Assembly (NCBI RefSeq): GCF_019429535.1
Contig: NZ_JAHXZM010000007.1
Location: 62,001 to 126,000, forward strand
Direction of reading: 5' to 3'
DNA: 64,000 nucleotides
From: Sphingomonas citricola
GTDB lineage: Bacteria; Pseudomonadota; Alphaproteobacteria; Sphingomonadales; Sphingomonadaceae
The translations under genes were made by a program, and so were the position numbers. Position 1 is the first letter of the stretch; each line of letters opens with the position of its first letter. The notes beneath the pieces are model-generated. The model was not told the DNA's origin. It ran no database searches and was given only the letters and a program-made list of their open reading frames with translations. Of this stretch, positions 8,582 to 17,330 are shown in pieces.

Positions 8582-10017
8582 TGGGTGGTCACGTCCTGAG
8601 CAGGGTCGAAGCCGCCACCGAGTGCGATGGCGAGTTGCGCGCGCGCGAGCAGCGCGTCGATGGAGAGGTTGGCGGCGGCGAGTTCGGCATCGAGCAGCCG
8701 CACGTCGTTGTCGACGAGGTCGAGCCGGCTATCGAGCCCGCTTCGCACGCGGATCGCGTTCAGGCGCCCGGTCTCGGCGAAGCCCGACACGACCTGCTGC
8801 TGGCGCGTGCGTTCGAGGTCGGCGGCGCGGACCTGCGCGATCGCGTCGGCCGCTTGGCGCGCCGCGTCGATCACCGATTGATTGTACTGCGCGGTTGCAA
8901 CATCGACGAGCGCGGTCGCGCCCTCGAGCTCGGCACGCAGCCGGCCGTTGTCGAACAAGGGCAGGTGGATCGCCGCACCGCCCCCCGCGGTGCCGGCGTC
9001 GAGGTCGAGGAAATTGCCGAAGCCGATCGCCTGCAGGCCCACAAGCGCGGTCAGGTTGACGTTGGGGTAGAAGGCGCGGCGCGCGACCTGCCGGCCGGCC
9101 GATGCCGCCTCGACCCGCGCGCGCGCCGCCGCCACGTCGGCGCGCCGCGCGAGCAGATCGGCGGGGATCTGCGCGGGGATCGGAAGCGCCGCGTCGGCGG
9201 GCAGGCGGGTCGGGCCGATCTGCGCGGCGTAATCGCTGCCGCGGCCGGCGAGTGCGGCGAGCGCGTTGGTCGCGAGCATGCGCGCCGCCTGCGCCTGGAC
9301 GAGCACGAGCCGCGCCTGCGCGAGAAGCGTGCCGGCGGCCTGCTGGTCGAGCCGACTGGCGAGGCGGTTGCGCACGCGCGCGTCGATCAGCCGCACGCTC
9401 TGTTCGCGCGCGGCGATGGTGCGCGTCGCGATCGCGGCCTGACGCTCGGCGCGCGCGACCTCGGCGTAGCTCCCCATCACCGAACCCGCGATCATCAGGC
9501 GCGCGGCGGCGATGTCGTACTCAGCCGCCTGCAGCGTGGCGCCGGCCTGTGCGATCGCGGCTTTTTGTCGCCCGAACAGGTCGAGATTCCAGTCGAGCCC
9601 GGCTTGCGCGGTGCCGATCGCGCGGATGGTCCCGGCATAGGGCGGCGGAATGGTATAGCGGCCCGACAGCCGCGACCCCTGCACCTGCGCGTCGAAATTG
9701 ACGTTGGGGCCGCGCTCCGCGCCCTGGCGTGCGAGGACCGCCTGCGCCTGCCGCGTCCGTGCGAGGGCGACGTCGAGCGACGGATTGCCCGCCAGCGCGT
9801 CGGCGACCAGTCGGTCGAGCTGGCGGTCGCCGACGACCGTCCAGAAATCGGGCGCGAGCTGCACCGACGGCCCGACGAGCGCCAGATCGGCAGCGGCCTT
9901 GGGCGTCAAGCTCGGGCGCGTGTCGGGCGGGGTGCAGGCTGCGAGTCCCAGCGTCATTGACGCGAAGGCGGCGAGCAACGCGGCGGCGCGGCCGCGCGTG
10001 ACGGACGAGCGGGTCAT
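8578..10017 (-). CDS. NodT-family outer-membrane efflux lipoprotein
   Basis: A 479-residue outer-membrane factor. The N-terminus is a lipoprotein signal with a lipobox ending LGLAAC. The body has two repeated TolC-type units of long helices and beta strands, with conserved pieces such as WNLDLFGRQKAAIAQA, SYAEVARAERQAAIATRTIAAREQ and PADLLARRADVAAARARVEAA. It provides the exit duct for the adjacent EmrAB-like pump. The start is at 10017, where the ATG overlaps the marR stop; a longer open frame to 10368 is only the shadow of marR. The stop overlaps the adaptor's start. Confidence 0.92.
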   Translation of the reverse strand: MTRSSVTRGRAAALLAAFASMTLGLAACTPPDTRPSLTPKAAADLALVGPSVQLAPDFWTVVGDRQLDRLVADALAGNPSLDVALARTRQAQAVLARQGAERGPNVNFDAQVQGSRLSGRYTIPPPYAGTIRAIGTAQAGLDWNLDLFGRQKAAIAQAGATLQAAEYDIAAARLMIAGSVMGSYAEVARAERQAAIATRTIAAREQSVRLIDARVRNRLASRLDQQAAGTLLAQARLVLVQAQAARMLATNALAALAGRGSDYAAQIGPTRLPADAALPIPAQIPADLLARRADVAAARARVEAASAGRQVARRAFYPNVNLTALVGLQAIGFGNFLDLDAGTAGGGAAIHLPLFDNGRLRAELEGATALVDVATAQYNQSVIDAARQAADAIAQVRAADLERTRQQQVVSGFAETGRLNAIRVRSGLDSRLDLVDNDVRLLDAELAAANLSIDALLARAQLAIALGGGFDPAQDVTTQ

Positions 10018-10472
10018 TGGGCGGCGTCCTCCAGCGTGCGGCGCAGTTTCTGGAGCTGCGCGATGAAGCTGGCGGTTTCGTCCGCGCTCCAGTCGGCGAG
10101 TACGGTGTTCCATACGTCGATCACCTTGTCGCGACAGCGCATCGCGACCGCGCGCCCTTCGTCGGTCAGCGACAGATTGATGAGGCGGCGGTCGGCATCG
10201 TCGCGGTCGCGCAGCACCAGCCCCTTCGCCTCGAGCACGTCGATCATCCGCGTCATCGCGCCCTTGTCGTGCGCGAGGTCGCGCGCGAGCGCGGCGCAGG
10301 TCGTCTGCCCGAAATGGATCGCGATCAGCGCCGACCATTGGATGCCAGTCAGCCCTTCGTCCGAGCACGCCGCGTCGAGCCGCGCGTAACCGAGCTGATG
10401 AATCGCGCGGACGAGATAACCGATCGAGGTGTCAGGAAAAAACGTGTCCCGCGTGTAAGCATTCATGACCAT
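10014..10472 (-). CDS. MarR-family transcriptional regulator
   Basis: About 152 residues with a winged helix-turn-helix: LTGIQWSALIAIHFGQTTCAALARDLAHDKGAMTRMIDVLEAKGLVLRDRDDADRRLINLSLTDEG, where the DxRDRR-like wing is clear. MarR proteins are usually repressors released by small aromatic compounds. Lying first in the efflux operon, it probably represses its own operon. The start is uncertain: ATGs at 10472 and 10466 are both plausible and a few more upstream codons are open. An inverted repeat directly upstream (10480-10490) may be its operator. Anthranilate or another aromatic as ligand would fit the kynUA genes but is a guess. Confidence 0.9.
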   Translation of the reverse strand: MVMNAYTRDTFFPDTSIGYLVRAIHQLGYARLDAACSDEGLTGIQWSALIAIHFGQTTCAALARDLAHDKGAMTRMIDVLEAKGLVLRDRDDADRRLINLSLTDEGRAVAMRCRDKVIDVWNTVLADWSADETASFIAQLQKLRRTLEDAAQ

Positions 10473-10479
10473 TGCTATG

Positions 10480-10490
10480 GCAACGGTTGC
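10480..10490. promoter_or_regulatory. Inverted repeat upstream of marR, candidate MarR operator
   Basis: GCAAC-G-GTTGC is a perfect 5-bp inverted repeat eight bases upstream of the marR start, in the divergent region between marR and the M16 peptidase. Position and symmetry suit an autoregulatory MarR site, but short symmetric sequences occur by chance. Confidence 0.3.
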
Positions 10491-10603
10491 TTCGGCAGTC
10501 AATGCGCTTGCTTACATCCGTGAAGATAAGTGATGCCGGGGGCATTGCCGCCCGCCCGGCCGCTGCTATGCTCCGGCAAAACACCACAGGGAGCGTGCCA
10601 GTC

Positions 10604-13522
10604 TTGACCTTCAAGTCGTTCCTCGCGGCGAGCGTCGCGCTCGCCGGTCTCACCCCCGCTGCCTGGGCACAGATCGCCCCGCCGGGCGCGACGCGGGCGC
10701 CGGCCGCCGCACCCGTGTCCGCGCTCGTCAGTGCGATCGACATTCCGTATCAGCAGTTCACGCTCAAGAACGGGCTGCGCGTCGTTGTCCACACCGACCG
10801 CAAGGCGCCCGTCGTCGCGGTGAGCGTGTGGTACGACGTCGGATCGAAGCACGAGCCCAAGGGCAAGACCGGGTTCGCACACCTGTTCGAGCATCTGATG
10901 TTCAACGGCAGCGAGAATGCGCCGGGCGACTTCTTCGAGCCGTTGCAGCAGGTCGGCGCGACCGACTCGAACGGCACGACGTATTACGATCGCACCAACT
11001 ATTTCGAGACGGTGCCGACCGCCGCGCTCGACCGCGCGCTGTTCCTCGAATCGGACCGCATGGGATACCTGACCGGTGCGATCACGCAGGGTGTGCTCGA
11101 CGAGCAGCGCGGCGTCGTCCAGAACGAGAAGCGCCAGGGCGACAACCAGCCCTACGGGCTGCTGCGCTACAAATTGAACGAAGGGCTGTTCCCCGCCTCG
11201 CACCCGTACGGGCACGAGACGATCGGGTCGATGGCGGATCTCGACGCGGCGACGCTGACCACGGTCAAGGACTGGTTCCACGATCACTACGGGCCGAACA
11301 ACGCGGTGCTCGTGCTGGCGGGCGACGTCGACGTTCCGACCGCGAAGCGGCTGGTTGAGAAGTATTTCGGCGCGATCCCATCAGGGCCCAAGAGCGTCGC
11401 GCCCGCGGCGGCGATCCCGACTGCCTTGCCCGGCCCCTCGAGCGAGGTGATCAAGGACAATGTGGCGGCGACGCTGATCGTCAAGACCTGGGTGGTGCCG
11501 GGGTTGAACGATCAGGCCGCCGCGGCGCTCGACGTGGCGGCGGGCGTGCTCGGCGGGCTGGAAAGCTCGCGCTTTGACAACGAACTGGTCAAGCGCGAGA
11601 AGCTCGCGGTGCAGGTGTCGGCAGAGAACGAGAGCTTCTCGCAGGTCGGCACGTTCAGCATCTCCGCGGTGGTGCGCCCGGGCGCTGACCCGGCGGTCGT
11701 GTCGCGGCGGATGGACGAGATTTTGGCCGAGTTCTTGAAGAACGGGCCGAGCGCGGACGAGGTGAACCGGTACGTGACGCAGACGGTGTCGCGACGGATC
11801 GGCGGGCTCGAATCGGTCGGCGGGTTCGGTGGCAAGGCGGTCGCGCTCGCCGAAGGCGCGCTCTATTCGAACGATCCGGGCTACTACAAGAAACAGCTCG
11901 CCCAGCTGGCGGCGCAGACGCCTGCGAGCGTGAAGGCGGCGGCGGACCAGTGGCTGTCGCGGCCGAGCTATTCGGTGTCGGTCGTGCCGGGCAAGCGCGA
12001 CGCCTATGCCGAGGCAAAGGTGCCGCCCGCGGTCGCCGTGCAGGCCGCGCCCGAGCAGGCGCCGAAGGGCACGCGTGGCCCGCTTCCCGCGGTCGGCCAG
12101 GTCGCAGGATTGAGCTTCCCCAAGGTAGAGCGTGCGCGGCTGTCGAACGGGATCGAGCTCGTCTACGCGCAGCGCGCGACGGTGCCGATGACGCAGGCGG
12201 TGCTTAGCTTCGACGCGGGCGTGGCGGCCGACGTCGCCGACAAGCTCGGCACGCAGCAATTGACGCTCGCAATGATCGACGAGGGAACGCAGAACCTCAA
12301 CTCGGTCGCGCTCGCCGAGGCAAAGGAGCGACTGGGGGCGTCGATCGGGACGGGCAGCTCGGCCGATCGGACCACGCTCTCGCTGCGCGTGCCAAGCGCG
12401 AACCTGGCCGCGGCGTCGCAAATCTGGGCCGACGTGGCGCGCGCGCCCGCCTTCCCGGAAAGCGAGCTGGGTCGCGTGAAAACGCAGCAGCTGACGCAGA
12501 TCCAGCAAGAGCTGACCAGCCCCGACGGGCTTGCCCGCCGCGTGCTGCCCAAGCTGATCGCGCCCAATTCGCCTTATGCCAAGGCGCAGGGGTCGGGCGA
12601 TCCGCGCGCGGTGCAGGCGTTGACGCGCGCCGATCTGGTCGCGTTCCAGCAGACGTGGCTGCGCCCCGACAAGGCGAAGATCTTCGTCGTCTCCGATCGC
12701 CCGCTTGGCGAGGTGCGGCAGGTGATGGAGCAGCGCTTCGGCGACTGGCGCCCGACCGGGCAGGCGGGGACGAAGGTGTTTCCGCCAGCAACCCAGGCGA
12801 GCCAGCCGCGCATCGTCCTGATCGACCGGCCCGACAGCCCGCAGTCGCTGATCGCCGCGGGTGCGCAGACGGGGCTGAAGGGCACCGACGAGATGCTGCC
12901 GGTCGAGGTCGGCAACGACGCGCTCGGCGGCAGCTTCCTCGGGCGGATCAACATGGACCTGCGCGAGACAAAGCATTGGTCGTACGGCGCGTTCGGCGGT
13001 TTCCGTCGCAATGAGATGGCGGCGCCTTATTCGGTGCAGGCGCCGGTGCAGGCCAACCAGACCGGTCCGTCGATCGCGGCGATGCGGCAGGACATCGCAG
13101 GCTATGTCGGCGCACAGCCGATGACGCAGGCGGAGTTCGACCGCGCGATCAACGGCGCGACGCGGTCGCTCTCGGGCGATTTCGAGACGTCGAACGACGT
13201 GCTGAACGCGATGCAGGCGAACGACCTTTATCGCCGGCCGGACGATTATTACGCCACGATCACGCAGAAATACCGCGCGCTGACGCTCGCGCAGGTCAAT
13301 GCCGCGACCAAGGCGGCGATCGACCCGAACAAGTTCGTCTGGGTGGTGGTGGGCGATGCCAAGCAGGTCCAGCCGCAGCTCGGCACGGTAGGCCTGCCGG
13401 TCGAATTGATGTCCGCCGCCGCGGTCGTCGCGCCCTCGGCGTCTGCCACGCCCGCGCCGGCACCGAACGCGCCGCCGGCGGCGGCGAGCCCACGCGCAAC
13501 GCCTGCCAAGACGCGGCGTTGA
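10604..13522 (+). CDS. Exported M16 (pitrilysin-type) zinc metallopeptidase, two-half fusion
   Basis: A 972-residue protein containing two M16 halves in one chain. After a signal peptide (residues about 1-23, ending TPAAWAQ) the first half carries the inverted zinc motif in FAHLFEHLMFNG and the downstream zinc-ligand glutamate region around VQNEKRQGDNQPYGLL. The second half (from about residue 500) starts with FPKVERARLSNGIELVYAQRATVPM and lacks HxxEH, as usual for the non-catalytic half. The tail is Ala/Pro-rich. It probably degrades peptides in the periplasm. The TTG start at 10604 is preferred because GGGAG lies about nine bases upstream and the signal peptide then begins normally; an ATG at 10568 is the alternative. 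Confidence 0.9.
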   Translation: MTFKSFLAASVALAGLTPAAWAQIAPPGATRAPAAAPVSALVSAIDIPYQQFTLKNGLRVVVHTDRKAPVVAVSVWYDVGSKHEPKGKTGFAHLFEHLMFNGSENAPGDFFEPLQQVGATDSNGTTYYDRTNYFETVPTAALDRALFLESDRMGYLTGAITQGVLDEQRGVVQNEKRQGDNQPYGLLRYKLNEGLFPASHPYGHETIGSMADLDAATLTTVKDWFHDHYGPNNAVLVLAGDVDVPTAKRLVEKYFGAIPSGPKSVAPAAAIPTALPGPSSEVIKDNVAATLIVKTWVVPGLNDQAAAALDVAAGVLGGLESSRFDNELVKREKLAVQVSAENESFSQVGTFSISAVVRPGADPAVVSRRMDEILAEFLKNGPSADEVNRYVTQTVSRRIGGLESVGGFGGKAVALAEGALYSNDPGYYKKQLAQLAAQTPASVKAAADQWLSRPSYSVSVVPGKRDAYAEAKVPPAVAVQAAPEQAPKGTRGPLPAVGQVAGLSFPKVERARLSNGIELVYAQRATVPMTQAVLSFDAGVAADVADKLGTQQLTLAMIDEGTQNLNSVALAEAKERLGASIGTGSSADRTTLSLRVPSANLAAASQIWADVARAPAFPESELGRVKTQQLTQIQQELTSPDGLARRVLPKLIAPNSPYAKAQGSGDPRAVQALTRADLVAFQQTWLRPDKAKIFVVSDRPLGEVRQVMEQRFGDWRPTGQAGTKVFPPATQASQPRIVLIDRPDSPQSLIAAGAQTGLKGTDEMLPVEVGNDALGGSFLGRINMDLRETKHWSYGAFGGFRRNEMAAPYSVQAPVQANQTGPSIAAMRQDIAGYVGAQPMTQAEFDRAINGATRSLSGDFETSNDVLNAMQANDLYRRPDDYYATITQKYRALTLAQVNAATKAAIDPNKFVWVVVGDAKQVQPQLGTVGLPVELMSAAAVVAPSASATPAPAPNAPPAAASPRATPAKTRR

Positions 13523-13553
13523 GCCCGTTCACACGACCTCAAAGGAGAGCAAT

Positions 13554-13853
13554 ATGGCCAATCTCGACGGTACCTACGATTGCACGGTGAAGTCGCCGCT
13601 GGGTGACCAGAATTTGACGCTGACGGTGAAGACCGAGGGCAGCACCTTCACCGGCCAGGCATCGGGCGCGATGGGCGCTTCCGACGTGTCGGGCGAGGTC
13701 GACGGCGACACGCTCAAGTGGAAGCAGCAGATGACCTCGCCGATGCCGATGACGCTGGATTGCAGCGCGACGGTCGACGGCGACACCGTGACCGGACAGG
13801 TCGGCGCGGGCGCATTCGGCAGCTTCCCGCTGTCGGGTACGCGCAAGGGCTGA
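13554..13853 (+). CDS. Small conserved protein of unknown function, predicted beta-rich
   Basis: A 99-residue protein starting MANLDGTYDCTVKSPLGDQN, with alternating strands and turn-rich glycine segments (SGAMGASDVSGEVDGDTLKWK, TVDGDTVTGQVGAGAFGSF). The pattern resembles small lipocalin-like barrels in which a Gly-Ser-rich test of modified versus unmodified substrate is repeated, but no named family is certain. There is no signal peptide, so it is probably cytoplasmic. AAAGGAGAG eight bases upstream supports the start. It follows the M16 peptidase by 31 bp and is closed by a strong terminator, so it may be the last gene of that transcript. Confidence 0.7.
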   Translation: MANLDGTYDCTVKSPLGDQNLTLTVKTEGSTFTGQASGAMGASDVSGEVDGDTLKWKQQMTSPMPMTLDCSATVDGDTVTGQVGAGAFGSFPLSGTRKG

Positions 13854-13870
13854 TCCATTCGCCCAGCTTG

Positions 13871-13910
13871 AAAAGGCGCGTCGCCTGGGCATGGGCGGCG
13901 CGCCTTTTTC
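13871..13910 (+). terminator. Rho-independent terminator
   Basis: AAAAGGCGCGTCGCC (13871-13885) pairs with GGCGGCGCGCCTTTTT (13894-13909) with one mismatch and ends in a T5 run. It closes the M16/small-protein transcript and, being nearly symmetric, may also act on the opposite strand for the VIT-family gene. Confidence 0.8.
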
Positions 13911-13945
13911 TATGACCTGACCACGCGGCGGGCGAGCCCGCGACG

Positions 13946-14677
13946 CTAGATCGACGTACCGACGAAGCGGCCGATCACCGCGGTCACGCCCATCGCGGTC
14001 GCGCCCCAGAACACCACCCGCGTCATCGCGGGTACGATACGCGCGCCGCCGACGCGCGCGCCGAGTGCGCCGAGCAACGCCAGCAGCAGCAGCGCAGCGG
14101 CGAAGACCGACACCGCAATCAGCCGGTGCGGCGCAAGGACTGCGACCAGCAGCGGTGGCGCGGCACCGGCAGTGAAAGCGGCGGCGGACGACAGGGCGGC
14201 CTGGATCGGCCGCGCCGCGAGCTCGTCGGTCAGCCCCAACTCGTCGCGCATGTGCGCGCCGATCGCGTCGTGCGCCATCATCTGCTCGGCTATCTGGCGT
14301 GCGAGATCGGCGCTCACGCCGCGCGTCTCGTAGATGGCGGCGAGTTCGGCGGTTTCCTGCTCGGGTGCGCGCGCGAGTTCGCGACGCTCGCGCGCCAGAT
14401 CCGCCTGCTCGGTGTCGCTCTGCGAACTGACCGAGACATATTCGCCCGCCGCCATCGACAGCGCGCCGCCGACGAGCGCGGCGCTGCCCGCGAGGAACAC
14501 CCCCGACATCGTCGCGGACGGCGCAGACGCGACCCCGACGAGCAGGCTGGAAACGGAAATGATGCCGTCGTTCGCCCCCAGTACCGCGGCGCGCAGCCAG
14601 CCGCTGCGATGCACCAGATGATGTTCGCCAGCTGCAACTGATGGTTCGGGCTGGGTAGGAGTGATTGGTTCGTTCAT
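13946..14677 (-). CDS. VIT1/CCC1-family Fe2+/Mn2+ transporter
   Basis: A 243-residue inner-membrane protein of the VIT family. It starts at the ATG at 14677, which overlaps the preceding gene's stop. Motifs: HRSGWLRAAVLGANDGIISVSSLLVGVASA (helix 1, with the conserved GANDG), the GGALSMAAGEYVSVSSQSDTEQADL metal-binding loop, and a soluble ferritin-like insert of Glu-rich helices (ERRELARAPEQETAELAAIYETRGV), then three C-terminal helices. VIT proteins export or sequester ferrous iron and manganese. Its operon with an exported Dps-like ferritin suggests it moves iron or manganese out of the cytoplasm, a reasonable but untested inference. Confidence 0.9.
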   Translation of the reverse strand: MNEPITPTQPEPSVAAGEHHLVHRSGWLRAAVLGANDGIISVSSLLVGVASAPSATMSGVFLAGSAALVGGALSMAAGEYVSVSSQSDTEQADLARERRELARAPEQETAELAAIYETRGVSADLARQIAEQMMAHDAIGAHMRDELGLTDELAARPIQAALSSAAAFTAGAAPPLLVAVLAPHRLIAVSVFAAALLLLALLGALGARVGGARIVPAMTRVVFWGATAMGVTAVIGRFVGTSI

Positions 14678-15213
14678 CGACCTTGTTTCTCGATCCGCTC
14701 GTCCAGTCGCGCGACGACGATGCCGAGCTTGCGGATCGTCAGGCGGTTGAGCGCGATCCGACCGCCCGGTTGCAGGTACAGATGCTGCTCCACCGACAGA
14801 CCGTGGCGCATCGTGAACCGGATATCGAGCCTGTTGCCGTGCGTCTCGGCAGAAACGGGGCCAACCGCGTCGGTCAGCGTGCCGGTGTAGCGCATCGGAG
14901 CGACGGGATGCAGCTGCCATCGGCGATGCCTGGGCGCAGCGCTTCCCTGAATAACGTCTTGATCGAGTACGATCGTGCCCGCGGCATTGACGCGGCCGGT
15001 CCCGCGAACGTCGGTCGTCGTTGGGCGGTGCAGCACGACGCGCAACGTGCCGGTGCCGTGGGTCGCGCCCGCAAAGAACGTCGCAGGGTCGAATAAAGGC
15101 GCGGGCGCGGTCCGGGGTGCGGGGCCCGACCCCGTCACGCAACCGGCCGCCCCGAGCGGGACGGCCAGTGCGACGATTAATCGAGCGACGATCCGACCAC
15201 GGTCAGCCGCCAT
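14674..15213 (-). CDS. DUF3833-like lipoprotein
   Basis: A 179-residue predicted lipoprotein: an N-terminal hydrophobic helix (RLIVALAVPLGAAGC) supplies a lipobox with Cys at about residue 25. The rest has the DUF3833 pattern: PLFDPATFFAG, then strands with RGTGRVNAAGTIVLDQDV, a YTGTLTDAVGPVSAETHGNRLDIRF core, and the C-terminal LYLQPGGRIALNRLTIRKLGIVVARL. Function of the family is unknown. It overlaps the Dps-like gene by 11 bases upstream and the VIT transporter by 4 bases downstream, so all three are clearly co-translated. The family call rests on the motif pattern alone. Confidence 0.7.
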   Translation of the reverse strand: MAADRGRIVARLIVALAVPLGAAGCVTGSGPAPRTAPAPLFDPATFFAGATHGTGTLRVVLHRPTTTDVRGTGRVNAAGTIVLDQDVIQGSAAPRHRRWQLHPVAPMRYTGTLTDAVGPVSAETHGNRLDIRFTMRHGLSVEQHLYLQPGGRIALNRLTIRKLGIVVARLDERIEKQGR

Positions 15214-15868
15214 TGCCCGCGCCCGGCGCCGCGACCGGGCGGCCGCCGTTCAGATCGGCGCCGGTGTTCTGATCGGTCGGGGTCGGCTGGATCATCGCGC
15301 GCATCTGCCATTGATATTTGTCGATCGCGTGCTGGACCTCCTGCAGCAGGTTCGACGTCGTCGGATCGCCGTCCTCGGTCGCCTTGATCCCCTGGCCAAT
15401 CTCGTCGCTCACCACCTTGTAGTTGTGCGCGAACCAGCCGATCACCTGCGCGTCGTCGGTGAAGCCGCCGGGATATTCGGGTACGCGGCTGGTGCGGACG
15501 ATCGTGTTGGCGCGCCCGTCCGCCGAAGCACCGATCGCGAGCAGCCGTTCCGCCACCTCGTCGGCGTATTTGCCGACGCCCTCGTAATGATCCTGCAGCA
15601 GCTCGTGCATCGGGTAGAATAGTGTGCCCGACACGTTCCAATGCGCCTGCTTGGTCTGCAACTGGAGCTGCTGAAGTTCGGTCAGCGTCTGCTGGAGTGC
15701 CTGGATCGAGGCGCGCTGCGCACCGGCCTGCGGGCCACCGTGTTCGCGGGTGGTGACGCTGTTGGTCGGAAAGCCGCCGGCGGGTGCCGCGGTCTGCGCG
15801 AGGGCAGGGGGCGCGAGCGTCGACGCGGCCAGCATCATCACGGCGAAACGGGGATAAACGCGCATCAA
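15203..15868 (-). CDS. Exported Dps/ferritin-like protein
   Basis: A 221-residue protein with a clear signal peptide (RFAVMMLAASTLAPPALAQ) in front of a Dps-type four-helix bundle. The Dps ferroxidase residues are all visible: TKQAHWNVSG (His), FYPMHELLQDHYEG (His and Asp) and KYADEVAERLLAIG (Asp and Glu). Classical Dps is cytoplasmic, so a periplasmic version is notable; it would oxidise and store ferrous iron or quench peroxide there. The C-terminal about 35 residues are a Gly/Pro-rich tail. It heads a three-gene unit with the DUF3833 lipoprotein and VIT transporter and lies 97 bp behind the two-component system on the same strand. Confidence 0.88.
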   Translation of the reverse strand: MMRVYPRFAVMMLAASTLAPPALAQTAAPAGGFPTNSVTTREHGGPQAGAQRASIQALQQTLTELQQLQLQTKQAHWNVSGTLFYPMHELLQDHYEGVGKYADEVAERLLAIGASADGRANTIVRTSRVPEYPGGFTDDAQVIGWFAHNYKVVSDEIGQGIKATEDGDPTTSNLLQEVQHAIDKYQWQMRAMIQPTPTDQNTGADLNGGRPVAAPGAGNGG

Positions 15869-15965
15869 TCACCTCGGGCTGTTTTAGGGCCGGCACGGGA
15901 GTGTGACGGCAAACTGATCGAGGAAACGAACGCGCGGTCATCCGCCCGGTTGTCTAAATTCGCGT

Positions 15966-17330
15966 TCAGCTTTGCCGCAGTGGCGCGACCAGCGACACCG
16001 CGCTGCCCGTGTCGGCGAAGCGCAGCGCGAAGCGGTGCATGTCGGCGATCGCCTTGACTAGGCTCAAGCCCAGTCCTGCGCCGTGGCAGTCGCGACGACC
16101 GCGGTAGAAACGCTGCGTGACGAGGTCGCGTTCGGCGGCGGGAATGCCCGCGCCCTCGTCGGCGACGGTAACGACGACCCCCTCGTCGGACTGGCGCGTC
16201 GTCAGCGTGACGCGGCCACTCGCGGGGCCGAACTTGATCGCATTGTCGATCAGATTGGCGATCGCCTCGATCAACAGGCTGGCATCGCCGTCGACGGGGC
16301 CGACGGGCTCGATCGCGCAGTCGAGCAAGACTCCGCGGTCCTCCGCGGTCGGGCGGTACAGATCGCACGCGTCGGCCGCCACCTGCGCGAGATCGACCGC
16401 GGCGAAGCGGCTGCGACGCTCATGGTCGCCCAGTTCGCGGATGCGCAGCAAGGCCGCGACGATGCCGAGCAACTGATCGATCTCGACCAGCGCGGCATCC
16501 GCCACCGCCTGAAAGCCGGCGGAATCGCTCGCCTCGCGCATGCCGCGCTCGATCCGCGCGCGCAGCCGGGTCAGGGGCGTGCGCAATTGGTGCGCGATAT
16601 CGTCGCCGACCCCGCGGACGTCCGCGACGAGCGACTGCAACCGGTCGAGCATCGCGTTGATGTGCGCGGCGAGCAGATCGAAACTGTCGGGGCGGCTCGA
16701 GACCGGCAACCGCTCGTCGAGTGCGCCCGCGACGACCCGTTCGGTCACCTGGCGGACGGTATCAACCTGTCGCGCCGCGCGGCGTCCCGCGATCAACCCG
16801 AACCCGATCGCGAGTGCGAACCCGGGCAGCAGGCCGATCAGCAGCGCGTGTTCGGCGGTGCGCAGCGCCTCCTCCGCATCGTCGAGGTCGAACCCCGTCA
16901 GCAATTGCTGCCCGCCCGGCAGCATGCACAACGTGACCCGCGCCTCGTCGCGCTGCTTGCCCGGCAGCTCGGTCGGGGTGAGCGTCGCAGTGAAAAACCG
17001 CGCACGATCGGCGGGCAATGCGGGGCGTCCCGCAACGTTGCCCTCGATCAGCCGGCCCGACGCGTCGAACAGGGCGAGGAACCGCTCGCGGTGGATGTCG
17101 CGCGTCAGCATCTCGCGCAGTTCCTCGGTACGCTCTGCGATCGGCGTCTGGGCGAAGAAGCGGCAGTCGCCGGCCATCGATTGTTCGAGGTCGCGCGTGT
17201 GGCTGGCGTTCAGCAGCGCCCAGAAGATCGCCGCCGCCACCAGCGATTGCACGATCAGCAACGCCGCGATCGCGCCGCCCCAACGCAGCGTCGCGCGGGT
17301 GAGCGGATCAGACGGGAACATCGAAGACAT
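15966..17330 (-). CDS. Two-component sensor histidine kinase
   Basis: A 454-residue membrane kinase. Two transmembrane segments (about residues 15-40 and 165-190) flank a periplasmic sensor of about 120 residues. It is followed by a HAMP linker, a HisKA box with the phosphorylatable His in GDDIAHQLRTPLTRLRARI, the N box (LIEAIANLIDNAIKFGPASGRV), G1 (VADEGAGIPAAE) and G2 (CHGAGLGLSLVKAIADMH). It overlaps the response-regulator gene by 23 bases. The sensor shows no obvious metal-binding cluster. Its neighbours (CzcA-type pump, Dps, VIT) suggest metal or envelope stress as signal. A second Met three residues in is an equally possible start. Confidence 0.93.
   Translation of the reverse strand: MSSMFPSDPLTRATLRWGGAIAALLIVQSLVAAAIFWALLNASHTRDLEQSMAGDCRFFAQTPIAERTEELREMLTRDIHRERFLALFDASGRLIEGNVAGRPALPADRARFFTATLTPTELPGKQRDEARVTLCMLPGGQQLLTGFDLDDAEEALRTAEHALLIGLLPGFALAIGFGLIAGRRAARQVDTVRQVTERVVAGALDERLPVSSRPDSFDLLAAHINAMLDRLQSLVADVRGVGDDIAHQLRTPLTRLRARIERGMREASDSAGFQAVADAALVEIDQLLGIVAALLRIRELGDHERRSRFAAVDLAQVAADACDLYRPTAEDRGVLLDCAIEPVGPVDGDASLLIEAIANLIDNAIKFGPASGRVTLTTRQSDEGVVVTVADEGAGIPAAERDLVTQRFYRGRRDCHGAGLGLSLVKAIADMHRFALRFADTGSAVSLVAPLRQS

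Noticed and set aside
8578..10368. A longer outer-membrane efflux protein starting at 10368
   Set aside because: The first 117 residues lie antisense-free but in another frame of marR and contain no signal; the lipoprotein signal begins at 10017, where the ATG overlaps the marR stop.
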